In this document: one piece after another, positions 37,056-46,392 of the stretch
Layout of the letters: every line of letters begins with the position of its first letter
Numbering within the stretch: the stretch's first letter is position 1
Source: Ogataea parapolymorpha DL-1
Lineage: Eukaryota; Ascomycota; Pichiomycetes; Pichiales; Pichiaceae
Length of the DNA stretch: 64,000 bases
Assembly: GCF_000187245.1 (NCBI RefSeq)
Contig: NC_027864.1
Location: 992,001-1,056,000, forward strand
Direction of reading: 5' to 3'
Notes under the pieces: model-generated
The model's database searches: none
Seen by the model: the letters and a program-made list of their open reading frames with translations, nothing else
Told to the model about the DNA's origin: nothing
Translations under genes and position numbers: made by a program

Positions 37056-38765
37056 ATGAGTAACGCAACCAAGGGTAAAAGAGGCACCATAGACCAGCTG
37101 CTACGATCGGTGAAGAGCCAGGTGTTTGAAGACGAACAGAATCAAGAAAACGGCAGTAGCACAGAACTTGCCGCTGACTCAGCGCCCAGGAAACTGCTCA
37201 ATTCCTGGACCTTTTCCAAGACACAGCAATTGCAGGCGCGGTCGACATCGAACGCCTCGCTCAAATCGCTCAAAAGCGAGCCTGTGAGCCCAAAACTGGA
37301 GCCCGACTCGGGGTCAGTATGCAAGGATGCCGAGAATGAGGAAATAGAGCAACCCAAGGAAACCAAAGACCGTGCGCAATCGTGGTCGTTCTGGTCCAGA
37401 AATACTAGACCCGTGGAGCAACCGACCCCGATAGAGACAGATGCTACGCTGTCTGAACCGGTGAGGCAGGAGCCAGCCGATTCACCCAAGAAGAAAAAAC
37501 AGAAACTGTCGTCTGCACCGAGCAGGCCCGATTTGGTGGTGCCGCAATTCGAGTCGTTGCCGTGTATTACAGCCGGAAATTACGTTTATTCCGCCCTCAA
37601 TGGTATAAAGTCTCTGGCCGGGTACGAGCCAACGCCAATAGGCCATCTCAGCAGAAAAATCCGTGCGTCCAACTTCCGACGAGTGCTCATCATTGGCGTC
37701 CACGGGTTCTTCCCGACCAAAATGATCCGCCCGCTTATTGGGGAGCCCACAGGGACGTCTGCACGATTTGCACGGGCGGCAGAAGATGCTATCAGCGCGT
37801 GGGCCCAAGAGCAGGGAATGAGCATCGAGACACAAAAAATAGCACTTGAAAAGGAAGGCAAGATCTTCGACAGAGTGGAGTTCTTCTTTGAGGCAATGCA
37901 GAAGTGGCACGAGGAGGTGGAAAAAGCTGATTTCATCTATGTGTGTGCGCATTCACAGGGCACTCCGGTAGCCATGATGCTGATTTCCAAGATGATAGAA
38001 CATGGCCTCATCGCAGACAATAAACGCATAGCCATCTTAGGAATGGCAGGTATCAACATTGGTCCTTACTACGGAATGGACCAGTCGCTATTTATTAGGG
38101 CCTATTCGTCTATCGAGAATGAGTCCATGCTGGAGCTCTTCCAGTTTCAGAATTTCCAGAGTTTGCAAAGCCGCAAATATTTAGAAAGTGTGCGCAATCT
38201 GATCGCTCACAACGTGAAGATCACGCTAGTGGGCTCTGTCAACGACCAATTGGTTCCTCTTTACTCCTCGATCGGCTACCATGTCTCGCACCCCAACATA
38301 TACAAAGCGGTCTACATTGACGGCAAATCGAACACTCCAGACTTTGTCGCGCGCATAGTGAAGCTCTCGTGTATGCTACAGAACTTGGGGTACACGGATC
38401 ACGGAGTGATTGCGGAAATGAGCCACGCCTTGGCAGGTCCGCTTACTGGGGGTGGCCATTCTCGGATCTACAACAGCCCCGACGTATACAAGCTCGCACT
38501 CAACTTTGCGTTGAAAACAATGGACTCTAGCCTTGCCGTGAAACAGCCGGTCCAATTCCGCGAGATCGACGTCTCGGAAGTAGGCAGCAACCCATTCACA
38601 CTGCCGTGGTGCACAAGAGGCCTGTTTTTCGATGTCAAGAAGCGACTGGGCGACGGCGAGAAGGAGATCGACATGGTTTTCAAAGAATTCGACAATTGGA
38701 ACCCAGAGTCCAAGGTTTTGAGGGACGTGAAATATCGTTTGAACGGGATCAAGGATAAACTATGA
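37056..38765 (+). CDS. Alpha/beta-hydrolase-like protein, YML020W family
   Basis: 569 residues from the first in-frame ATG at 37056 (MSNATKGKRG). The N-terminal ~170 residues are charged and disordered with an NLS-like KKKKQK. The remaining part resembles the fungal protein of unknown function represented by S. cerevisiae YML020W (my recollection, not searched): RRVLIIGVHGFFPTKMIRPLIGEPTGTS, then FIYVCAHSQGTPVAM, which has the shape of a lipase nucleophile elbow (A-H-S-Q-G in place of G-x-S-x-G), and later an acidic and a His residue (MSHALAG). Function is unknown; a serine hydrolase is inference. Confidence 0.7.
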   Translation: MSNATKGKRGTIDQLLRSVKSQVFEDEQNQENGSSTELAADSAPRKLLNSWTFSKTQQLQARSTSNASLKSLKSEPVSPKLEPDSGSVCKDAENEEIEQPKETKDRAQSWSFWSRNTRPVEQPTPIETDATLSEPVRQEPADSPKKKKQKLSSAPSRPDLVVPQFESLPCITAGNYVYSALNGIKSLAGYEPTPIGHLSRKIRASNFRRVLIIGVHGFFPTKMIRPLIGEPTGTSARFARAAEDAISAWAQEQGMSIETQKIALEKEGKIFDRVEFFFEAMQKWHEEVEKADFIYVCAHSQGTPVAMMLISKMIEHGLIADNKRIAILGMAGINIGPYYGMDQSLFIRAYSSIENESMLELFQFQNFQSLQSRKYLESVRNLIAHNVKITLVGSVNDQLVPLYSSIGYHVSHPNIYKAVYIDGKSNTPDFVARIVKLSCMLQNLGYTDHGVIAEMSHALAGPLTGGGHSRIYNSPDVYKLALNFALKTMDSSLAVKQPVQFREIDVSEVGSNPFTLPWCTRGLFFDVKKRLGDGEKEIDMVFKEFDNWNPESKVLRDVKYRLNGIKDKL

Positions 38766-38826
38766 CGGAGATGAGCGATATTTTTTTGGATTGTTTTTCG
38801 AATTATTTTTTTTCCACTTTATCTGG

Positions 38827-39771
38827 ATGTCCGACAAAACAGCGTCTCAAAAAGTGTCCACAGTTGGCGGGTTCATCGCTGGAGGACTCGCGGCCTGCGG
38901 AGCTGTGACGGTGACGAATCCGATCGAGCTGGTGAAAACCAGAATGCAGCTGGAAGGAGAGCTGTCCAGTGCAACCAACACCCCGAGAGTTTACAAAAAT
39001 CCGTTCCAGGCTCTGGGTCTTATCTTCAAAAACGAGGGTATTAGGGGATGTCAGAAAGGTCTTTTCTGCGCGTACATCTACCAACTCGGACTGAACGGAT
39101 GTCGTCTCGGCCTGTACGAGCCGGTCAGAAACTTCATCAACTCCGTTATCTTCCCGTCGAAGGACGCACATTCGGTCCAAAGCATCCCGGTCAACGTCGC
39201 GGCAGGAGCGCTATCTGGTATAGCCGGTGCCATTGTCGGCTCGCCTTTCTACCTCATCAAGACCCGGATGCAGTCGTACTCGCCTAGTATCAAGATCGGT
39301 GAGCAGACTCACTACACCTCAACGTGGAACGGACTTGTTTCGCAGTATAGACAAGGCGGATTGTCTGGGCTTTTCAGAGGAGTGGATGCAGCCATCATTA
39401 GAACCGGTATGGGCTCTTCAGTTCAGCTGCCGATTTACAACTTTGCTAAGCACGAGTTGCTCAAGACAGGACTGATTGAGGAAGGCCCGCATCTTCACCT
39501 GCTTTCCAGTACAATCTCGGGTCTCGGAGTCGGTGTGGTGATGAACCCAGGAGACGTTATTCTCACCAGAGTCTACAACCAAAAGGGAAACAAGTACTCT
39601 GGCCCTATCGACTGTCTGATCAAGACCGTTAAAAGTGAGGGTATTGGAGCTCTTTATAAAGGATTCGGAGCACAGTTGCTCAGAATTGCTCCTCACACCG
39701 TTCTCACGCTCACTTTCATGGAACAAACCATGAAGCTGACGTTCATGGTGGAATCGGGACTGTTTGTCTAA
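38827..39771 (+). CDS. OAC1: Mitochondrial oxaloacetate carrier (Oac1)
   Basis: 314 residues from the ATG at 38827. Three mitochondrial-carrier repeats, each with a signature: PIELVKTRMQ, SPFYLIKTRMQ and NPGDVILTR. The sequence follows S. cerevisiae Oac1 almost residue for residue through FIAGGLAACGAVTVTNPIEL, IYQLGLNGCRLGLYEP and IKIGEQTHYT. It moves oxaloacetate, sulfate and alpha-isopropylmalate across the inner membrane. The frame extends 36 bp upstream from a TTG through a hydrophobic stretch, which is the T-rich leader rather than coding sequence. Confidence 0.95.
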   Translation: MSDKTASQKVSTVGGFIAGGLAACGAVTVTNPIELVKTRMQLEGELSSATNTPRVYKNPFQALGLIFKNEGIRGCQKGLFCAYIYQLGLNGCRLGLYEPVRNFINSVIFPSKDAHSVQSIPVNVAAGALSGIAGAIVGSPFYLIKTRMQSYSPSIKIGEQTHYTSTWNGLVSQYRQGGLSGLFRGVDAAIIRTGMGSSVQLPIYNFAKHELLKTGLIEEGPHLHLLSSTISGLGVGVVMNPGDVILTRVYNQKGNKYSGPIDCLIKTVKSEGIGALYKGFGAQLLRIAPHTVLTLTFMEQTMKLTFMVESGLFV

Positions 39772-39810
39772 ACTAATATATCGATGCTAATAGAGACTTC
39801 ATAAAATCCG

Positions 39811-41901
39811 TCATTGCGACTGTACAAGTGCAGAATCATGGTCCTGATCTGTCTGGTCTGTCTGCTCGGCTTGTTCTCCCCAGCTCTGTGCACCCGCTTC
39901 GGTTCCAGACCCCGTCGTTGTGCTGGTAGACCCGCTAGCAGCATTGCACCAATACTTGTGGTACGTCCAAGCCTTGGACTGACACTCTTTGGAACAATAC
40001 TTCGCACGCTTACATCGCCGGCACTTAGCAAACTGGCGAGGCTCGTCTTCCCACTTGCCACAGCCAAAGTATGCACATTGCCGTCTTCCCCCTTTGCTCT
40101 CGTCCTTTCTGTTGGAATTTCGCACAATCACAGAGGCCCAATAGGTAATGTCCTTAGAATGCAAATGCTTGACAGTAAACTTTTCGACAAGTGGGAATAT
40201 GTTGACCCGTTTGATAGGACGGATGTTTGGGTCGATCGTCTGGGAATTGGGGAACATCAGAGATAGAGGCCCCATCTCGAAATCGTCCCACTCGTCGTAG
40301 TCCCATGTAGAAGCGTATTTTTCTCTTTTGCGTTTGTAGATCTGGTTGTTCCGGAGTCTCAGAATATTGTGTTCGCGATGTGCGTATCGCGAAATATTCA
40401 GAGCAAACTTTTCTAGCTTCGTCGCCTTCTCTATCCGATCCTGCTCGTTTATAAGTGAGTTGTAATCCCGTAACAAATGCGCGTATTTCGATTCGCTCTT
40501 GCGGTCGCTGTATTTTTGCCTTTTGGACTTCGTCGAGCTAGAGCCCAGCGATATGTTCTCCGAGAACTGCTGGTGCGTCAGGCTCGAAGTCACGCCAAAA
40601 TTATTTTCGTTCGGAATCACAAACTCGTTCAAGTCGTTCGCCACGTCTTCATCCTCCGAACTGTCCTCGTCATCATAAATATCGTTCAGTAAATCGCCCG
40701 TTTCGTTCATGTCGCAATCCGTCTCCAAAGGAGGTGGTATATTGTAATTTCTAAGTGACAGCCCGTTCACAATGTAGGTATCGGCAAGCTTATATCTCAG
40801 ATAAGTGTATTTGGAGATGAATGCCAGGACTTGCAGCGACCAAATAACGTCGTCCTCTTTCGGAATCAAGATCCCGTTTTCGAAGTTGCGTGGAATGGAC
40901 TGATTGAATTTGTCCTCCGTGGCTCTGAAAAACGGAAGATCCGTCGAGGACATGTTTTCCCTGAGAATGTTCGAGATTTCAGGGTTATTGACTAGCTGAT
41001 TGGTAAATACCGCGTTCTTAGTCAGCTCGCTATAACTTGTCATGAGCTCTTGATTGATTTTCGAGATATCGTCGGTAGTGTTAAGTCTATCGAGGAAATT
41101 GAGGAAGGTGAGGGACTTCGATATTTTGGAGTACTCTTCGTCGAGCTGTGCCTCTGCATCGCCCAGACCTAGATCGCCTAAGGTTTTCTTTTTATGTTGC
41201 TCGTGTTTGTGGATTTCAGCCTCGGCCTCCATGACCGTTTGGTTGGCCTCCTCCACGAGGCGTCTCACATTCTGAAACACCTCGTTGATTTGATCGTTGT
41301 TGAAATCGTCGTACATTTCGTTGCTACGCTGCTGCTGCTGCGCCAGTTGCGACTCATCCGTGGCAGCAGTAAAAGACGATGCGTTCGTTAGTAAGTCGTC
41401 GCCCACTTCAGAGGTACCTTCTGTGGCTGTGGTGTTCGCAGTGCTGGTGGTTCTAACGTTGAGATAGTTGTCCTTGTTGCTCTGCAAATGCGAATTCCAC
41501 GCGGTCTTCTTCGAAATAACATAGTTGTCAAGGATCGTTGCGATTATAGGAATCATTCCAGCATCCACCACTTTCTTTCTAATTCTCTCGTTGCCTCTAG
41601 TTCCCACCAAAACTAAACACTGGAAAGCAAGGACCCATTTCCATGCACTGATGCATTTTTCCTTCTCGGTCGATGGACTTTGACATTCGTACAAGATATC
41701 GACCAATCTTTCCAGCCCTCCATCCTGGGACAACGCCTCGCGCACCTTCAATGAAGACGAAGCCAGGAACGTAAGATGATTCAATGAGTTTACCAGAGGT
41801 TTGTCTTCCGTGCAATCCAGGGCTCGCCGGTCATACAAAGTGGATGTTATGGATACTGCTGCCTTGTTGGCTGTTACTGATTTGTTGTTGGAATCTCTCA
41901 T
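39811..41901 (-). CDS. MUB1: MYND-finger protein Mub1, Ubr2 ligase adaptor
   Basis: 696 residues. An N-terminal ARM-like region (about 1-130; LVNSLNHLTFLASSSLKVREAL) precedes long charged linkers, a second conserved block (YDEWDDFEMGPLSLMFPNS) and a C-terminal MYND zinc finger: CAYFGCGKWED, CRRCKRAKYCSKECQ, HKYWC. In S. cerevisiae Mub1 partners the ubiquitin ligase Ubr2 to destroy Rpn4, the transcription factor that induces proteasome genes. Here the next gene upstream on the same strand is RPN9, a proteasome subunit, and both promoters share a PACE-like sequence. The extreme C-terminus is Thr/Ser/Gln-rich. Confidence 0.9.
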   Translation of the reverse strand: MRDSNNKSVTANKAAVSITSTLYDRRALDCTEDKPLVNSLNHLTFLASSSLKVREALSQDGGLERLVDILYECQSPSTEKEKCISAWKWVLAFQCLVLVGTRGNERIRKKVVDAGMIPIIATILDNYVISKKTAWNSHLQSNKDNYLNVRTTSTANTTATEGTSEVGDDLLTNASSFTAATDESQLAQQQQRSNEMYDDFNNDQINEVFQNVRRLVEEANQTVMEAEAEIHKHEQHKKKTLGDLGLGDAEAQLDEEYSKISKSLTFLNFLDRLNTTDDISKINQELMTSYSELTKNAVFTNQLVNNPEISNILRENMSSTDLPFFRATEDKFNQSIPRNFENGILIPKEDDVIWSLQVLAFISKYTYLRYKLADTYIVNGLSLRNYNIPPPLETDCDMNETGDLLNDIYDDEDSSEDEDVANDLNEFVIPNENNFGVTSSLTHQQFSENISLGSSSTKSKRQKYSDRKSESKYAHLLRDYNSLINEQDRIEKATKLEKFALNISRYAHREHNILRLRNNQIYKRKREKYASTWDYDEWDDFEMGPLSLMFPNSQTIDPNIRPIKRVNIFPLVEKFTVKHLHSKDITYWASVIVRNSNRKDESKGGRRQCAYFGCGKWEDEPRQFAKCRRCKRAKYCSKECQSKAWTYHKYWCNAASGSTSTTTGSGTEAGAQSWGEQAEQTDQTDQDHDSALVQSQ

Positions 41902-42049
41902 CTAAGGATTGTTGAACAATGAGTGTGGCTTCTCGTATTCTAAGGAATTGTACGACACCTTGGGTGGTAGTTTTCTGTGTGGTTAAATATATTGTCGAGG
42001 GCGATTTATCCAGCTATTTTGATAAAATATTCAATTCTTTATACTCCCA

Positions 42050-42058
42050 TTTGCCACT
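42050..42058 (-). promoter_or_regulatory. PACE-like element AGTGGCAAA upstream of MUB1
   Basis: On the MUB1 strand AGTGGCAAAT lies 149 bp before the ATG, a position suited to an Rpn4-type PACE site (canonical GGTGGCAAA). The same ten bases occur before RPN9. If functional, Rpn4 would induce the adaptor of its own destruction. Confidence 0.45.
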
Positions 42059-42158
42059 TCGAAAAAAAATAGTTCCCCCCACAGGTGAAAATAAAAAATA
42101 TTCCAATCGATACATCTCTACACTAGCTAAACGATACGGTATGATATTAGATTTGCGA

Positions 42159-43364
42159 TCACACCCACAGCTCTTTGCCAGCAGAAGCCATGTACTGGTT
42201 CAGATCGCTCACCTTATCGCTCCACACAATAAGCTTTTTCTTCATGGCTTCGATCTGATCCAACGTCATTGTTCTTGGCTGAATCCAGGAGATCTCAACC
42301 TCGGAGTTGACCTCGTTGATAAGCCCCTTCATCAGCTGTAAACTGAAACATTTGATGAGCAGGTTCTCCACCTCGTTATAATCTTGCAGGAAAGGCACCT
42401 GTGCCATAATGGCGTCATACTTGAACGTTCTATTCTGTGTTGGGCTGTTGAAGATTAGCTTGGTCAGCGACATGATGCACATCTTCTGCTTGAGAAATCC
42501 GACATTGGAGGCAATCTCTGGGATCTGTTTGATCTCAGGGTTGCCAATCACCTGCTCGAAAGCGGCCAGATCGCCAGAATTGAGCGCAAGAATTAGCTGT
42601 TTCAACCAAGCAATATCCAGATACTGGAAGATGTCGTGCATGATGATCTCTCCGAAATTGTAGATTTTGTCCCCGAGCAATGCACTTGCGCAGATATCCT
42701 TGACAATTGCATGCTTGTTGGCAAGATTGTCGAGATTGTCGATACATGCCAAAAACAATAGAGAGTTGTAGTAAACGGCAGTGTAGTCGCCCTTGAGTTT
42801 CATAAGACTGGCATTCGTAAAGTAGTAGCTGGCATTAATCCTGTTGTCCAAGGACCAATTGATCTTGTCGATTTTCTTTGAGCATTCGTCGATGATGGCC
42901 GATGCCTCGTCCACAAATCCCAGATTCAGTTTGACGCCTGCAATCTCGATTTCTAGGAAAAGCAGTGCCTGGATGATATCTATGTCGGCGATGTCGTCGT
43001 CATCGGTTTTTTTGATGTTCTTTCTGTTTCTGATGAGGTCTTTGAGATTGGTCAAGTATTCGAGGCGCTCTTTTAAGTCGCAATCCTGTAGCGATAGGAG
43101 CAAGAATTCTATCAGCTTGAGCTGGTTAATTTTGTCGTTGAATTTCAGCACAAAGTTCTCAAACAGCTTTAGTCTGATCGGCTTGCTATTTTCATTCTTG
43201 TAAACGTTCTGTGACAACACTTCAGACAATTGGAACCACAGTTTTCTCTCGTACAAGTCCTCGAGCTGGTACATAGCTCCAACAAGGTCAGAGTCTCCCG
43301 AAGGCTCAATTTGCTCTCGTAGTGTAATCAAAACAGTTGAAGCATCCGCGTCGATTGGAGACAT
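42159..43364 (-). CDS. RPN9: 19S proteasome lid subunit Rpn9
   Basis: 401 residues (S. cerevisiae 393). A helical TPR-like N-terminal part (LEDLYERKLWFQLSEVL, LRLFENFVLKFNDKINQLKL-type sequence) leads to the PCI domain, with ASALLGDKIYNFGEIIMHDI, FDAIMAQVPFLQDYNEVENLLIK-like winged-helix sequence and ISWIQPRTM near the end. The C-terminal WV ending matches the family. It is a non-catalytic lid subunit involved in Rpn10 incorporation. It is divergent from RRP6 with only 99 bp between ATGs and is followed by MUB1 on the same strand after 257 bp. Confidence 0.95.
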   Translation of the reverse strand: MSPIDADASTVLITLREQIEPSGDSDLVGAMYQLEDLYERKLWFQLSEVLSQNVYKNENSKPIRLKLFENFVLKFNDKINQLKLIEFLLLSLQDCDLKERLEYLTNLKDLIRNRKNIKKTDDDDIADIDIIQALLFLEIEIAGVKLNLGFVDEASAIIDECSKKIDKINWSLDNRINASYYFTNASLMKLKGDYTAVYYNSLLFLACIDNLDNLANKHAIVKDICASALLGDKIYNFGEIIMHDIFQYLDIAWLKQLILALNSGDLAAFEQVIGNPEIKQIPEIASNVGFLKQKMCIMSLTKLIFNSPTQNRTFKYDAIMAQVPFLQDYNEVENLLIKCFSLQLMKGLINEVNSEVEISWIQPRTMTLDQIEAMKKKLIVWSDKVSDLNQYMASAGKELWV

Positions 43365-43373
43365 TTCGAATTA

Positions 43374-43382
43374 TTTGCCACT
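43374..43382 (-). promoter_or_regulatory. PACE-like element AGTGGCAAA upstream of RPN9
   Basis: On the RPN9 strand AGTGGCAAAT lies 9 bp before the ATG. Proteasome genes of yeasts are generally controlled by Rpn4 through GGTGGCAAA. The position is closer to the start codon than usual, but the whole RPN9/RRP6 intergenic region is only 99 bp. Confidence 0.4.
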
Positions 43383-43463
43383 AAGAAAATTGGCTGGGAA
43401 AAATACTTGAAAATAGTGTCTAAAAAAAATTCAAATTAAAAATAAAAAAAAAAATTTAAAGCA

Positions 43464-45746
43464 ATGTCTTTTGACCTGGAGTCCTTGGCTCCGTCGCTAA
43501 TCAATTTGATTCGCTTATCTTCGGCCGTGAATGCCAAGGATATTTCATTTTACAATAGCATAGATCCTGCTGTGAAAAGTGAAAGCACCGCCTTGAACCA
43601 ACATCTCATAGATCTTCTGAACGAGCTGCTTCCTAATGCATTTTCTATCACCAGTGACCAGGACGGCCAGCTCCATGCCGACAAAGAGGAAGAAAATTGG
43701 AAGGTTGTGAGCAGTGTGCTGGATACACTGTTTGAAAACGCCGAAATAGCTCTCGAGCAGGGCACGAAGAAGGAGCAGACGAACCAAACAAAGGACGAAT
43801 TCACATATTTGGACGAAACTGACACTTCGGGAACCCGCAAGAGCACTCCACAGTCGCTAAAAATAGAGAAGCCCCAGCTGCTCTTCAAGACCCCCGTGAA
43901 CAACTTCGAGACGTCGCCTTTCAAACCGCTTATTAAAACAAAGCCAAACGCATTGATCCCGCTCCAGGAGAGTATGCAGCTGGTGTCTGCAGCTCCAGAC
44001 GTGCCAGAGCACTACGAGAACCCATACTCTTACGAGATTATGAACCAGCCGTATCCAGATTGGATTCTGCAGCAACAAGAATCGTTTGACTCGATTCCGT
44101 GGAAAGAGTGCGATGAGCCGACCTGGATAGATAATCCAGCACAGCTGGACGATCTGCTTGTTGAGCTGAGCAAATGTAAGGTTATTGCCGTTGATCTGGA
44201 GCACCACGACTACAGAACGTACCACGGAATCACCTGTTTGATGCAACTAACCACCGACACAAAGAAAGACTATTTGATTGACCCATTGAGCCCAGAGCTC
44301 AGACCGCATCTGGTGAATCTGAACGTCATTTTCACAGACCCAAACATTGTCAAAGTCTTCCACGGCGCGTTCATGGACATAATTTGGCTCCAGAGGGACC
44401 TTGGGCTTTATGTTGTTTCGCTATTTGACACTTACCATGCCTCCAGAGAACTGGGGCTTGGCCGCCACTCACTTGCACATTTACTGGAGACGTATGTGAA
44501 ATTCAAGACATCGAAGAAATGGCAGCTGGCCGACTGGAGAATGCGCCCGCTGAACTCAGAAATGAAGAACTACGCCAAAGCAGACACACATTTTCTGATT
44601 GAGGTTTTCTACAAAATGCACAGCGAGCTTGTGCAGAATCCAGACAAGTTAAAAAAGGTTTTGTATGAGTCACGCAAGGTGTCTAACAGACGTTACGAGT
44701 ACTCGACGTTTAAACCAAGAAACGTCAAGTCGGCAAACGGATTTTCCAGCGGCGCGGAAGTCGTTGCTACCAACCAGTCTGTGCCGCAGCTTCCTGAGTT
44801 TAAGAATGGGCTTGTGTCAGTGCATAACCCGACAAACCTTCCGTGGAGCAATCTGGCGGACTCAAACTCAATTCCAATGGCCAAGAGACCTCTGCTGGAG
44901 GTGCTTTTCAAATGGCGGGACGAGCAGGCCCGGCGAGAGGACGAGTCGCCGCGCTATATCATGTCTGATTTCATGCTTGTGTCGTTGGTGAACGCTTTTA
45001 GCCAGGACTCGGAGGAGGTCAGCGAGCGGACGGTGTTGGAGGTGATCAACTCGTCCTCGCGGTTTGGTGGGTCGCAATTTGTGCGCTCGAAGCTGAAGGA
45101 GCTTGTTGTGCTGATCCAGGACTGTCTGGAGGAGCTAAAGCAGATGGACACGGCGCTGTGGGACAGTATCTACGAGAAAAAGCCGGCGACGACGAAAGGC
45201 AACCCCAAAGACATTGAACTGGCGTTTGAAACCGTAAAGCAAAAGTTTGAGGCGGCCAACAGGCCCGTCTACGATGGCGTTGTGCTGGCGAAAGAGGCCG
45301 ACAACGGGGTGTTTTCGGTGCGGTACACTAGAAATGGGGGTGTGGATTTTATTGGTGCGGACGTGAAGCAGCACCGGCTGGAAAAGGCGCTGGAGTATTT
45401 GAAGATTCAGCGAGACGTTGCAATTGACGTTTCTGAGGAGCCTGTTGACGAGCAGCCAGAGCAGCCAGAGCAGAAGGAAGAAACAGAGACGCCTGAGCCC
45501 GAGAGCGGTCTGACGAGCGCGGCTCCCGACGAGATCATTACGCTGCGTAAGCACCAGCAGCGGAAACGCAAGCAGGACGCCCCTGCCACCGAGAAGCTCG
45601 ACACGTCGCAAAAGATCATGGTTTCGAAACCGCAGCAGAAAAAGCGCAAGGTGTTCGAGCCGTACAAAAACGAGGGCGCCGTGGCTGCTCCAAAGAAGAA
45701 ACGGCCAGTGACGAGCGGCCGCAACCTAATATTCAAGAAAAAATAG
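43464..45746 (+). CDS. RRP6: Nuclear exosome 3'-5' exoribonuclease Rrp6
   Basis: 760 residues (S. cerevisiae 733). An N-terminal PMC2NT region binds Rrp47. The DEDD-Y exonuclease domain shows ExoI D244-L-E246, ExoII VFHGAFMDIIWLQ, and ExoIII Y370-AKA-D374. An HRDC domain follows (RPLLEVLFKWRDEQARREDESPRY). The C-terminal exosome-binding and nuclear-localisation region is Lys/Pro/Glu-rich with KKRK, KKKRP and KKK clusters. It trims rRNA, snoRNA and cryptic transcripts in the nucleus. Its stop is 15 bp from the convergent APT1 stop. Confidence 0.96.
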   Translation: MSFDLESLAPSLINLIRLSSAVNAKDISFYNSIDPAVKSESTALNQHLIDLLNELLPNAFSITSDQDGQLHADKEEENWKVVSSVLDTLFENAEIALEQGTKKEQTNQTKDEFTYLDETDTSGTRKSTPQSLKIEKPQLLFKTPVNNFETSPFKPLIKTKPNALIPLQESMQLVSAAPDVPEHYENPYSYEIMNQPYPDWILQQQESFDSIPWKECDEPTWIDNPAQLDDLLVELSKCKVIAVDLEHHDYRTYHGITCLMQLTTDTKKDYLIDPLSPELRPHLVNLNVIFTDPNIVKVFHGAFMDIIWLQRDLGLYVVSLFDTYHASRELGLGRHSLAHLLETYVKFKTSKKWQLADWRMRPLNSEMKNYAKADTHFLIEVFYKMHSELVQNPDKLKKVLYESRKVSNRRYEYSTFKPRNVKSANGFSSGAEVVATNQSVPQLPEFKNGLVSVHNPTNLPWSNLADSNSIPMAKRPLLEVLFKWRDEQARREDESPRYIMSDFMLVSLVNAFSQDSEEVSERTVLEVINSSSRFGGSQFVRSKLKELVVLIQDCLEELKQMDTALWDSIYEKKPATTKGNPKDIELAFETVKQKFEAANRPVYDGVVLAKEADNGVFSVRYTRNGGVDFIGADVKQHRLEKALEYLKIQRDVAIDVSEEPVDEQPEQPEQKEETETPEPESGLTSAAPDEIITLRKHQQRKRKQDAPATEKLDTSQKIMVSKPQQKKRKVFEPYKNEGAVAAPKKKRPVTSGRNLIFKKK

Positions 45747-45761
45747 TATTAGCAAAAGAAT

Positions 45762-46337
45762 CTATTTAGACTCCTTCAGAGACTCAGTCTGGCCGCTGAG
45801 CAGCGTGAACGTGTCTGCCTGCAGTTTGTCTCTGCCCTTGAGGAAGTCGAGTTCCATCACGAAGCAGAACTCGAGGATATTAGCCTTGCACATCTGAACA
45901 AGCTGGCCGGCACCCTTGGCCGAGCCTCCGGTGGCCAGGATGTCGTCGACGATCACCACGTTCGATCCCTCTGGGATGGACTCGACCTGTATTTCAAAGA
46001 AGTCTTCGCCGTACTCCTTAGTGTAGGCAGCTCTGTACAGCTCTCCGGGCAGTTTTCCCTTCTTTCTGATAGGCACAAAGCCTGCGTCGAGAGCCAAGGC
46101 AAGCGTTGGGCCGAACAGGAAGCCCCTGGACTCCAGTCCGACGATGTAGTCGATGGTCTGGTCAGGGAATCGGGCCTCCAGGTGCATCTTGAACGCTTTG
46201 ATGAGCTTGTTGAAGAGAGCCGGGTTTCTGAAAATAGGAAGGAAGTCCTCGAACAGGATGCCCTCGGAGGGGAAGTTCGGGTACTGATGGAGCGCGGACT
46301 TGAGTTCTGCCGCGATTTCAGCAAGTTCTGAAGACAT
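45762..46337 (-). CDS. APT1: Adenine phosphoribosyltransferase (Apt1)
   Basis: 191 residues from the ATG at 46337 (MSSELAEIAAELK), close to S. cerevisiae Apt1 (187). It salvages adenine to AMP with PRPP. Family features: YPNFPSEGILFEDFLPIF, then GLESRGFLFGP, and the PRPP-binding loop VVIVDDILATGGSAKGA. The frame stays open for 57 more codons to another ATG at 46508; that extension is basic and nearly acid-free, but it runs through the A/T-rich promoter and a palindrome, so I prefer the shorter start. It is divergent from TCA17. Confidence 0.94.
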   Translation of the reverse strand: MSSELAEIAAELKSALHQYPNFPSEGILFEDFLPIFRNPALFNKLIKAFKMHLEARFPDQTIDYIVGLESRGFLFGPTLALALDAGFVPIRKKGKLPGELYRAAYTKEYGEDFFEIQVESIPEGSNVVIVDDILATGGSAKGAGQLVQMCKANILEFCFVMELDFLKGRDKLQADTFTLLSGQTESLKESK

Positions 46338-46392
46338 GTTGATAGGAAAAAAATTTAAAAAAATTAGGTCGATGCACTGCCGGCAGCCTGGG

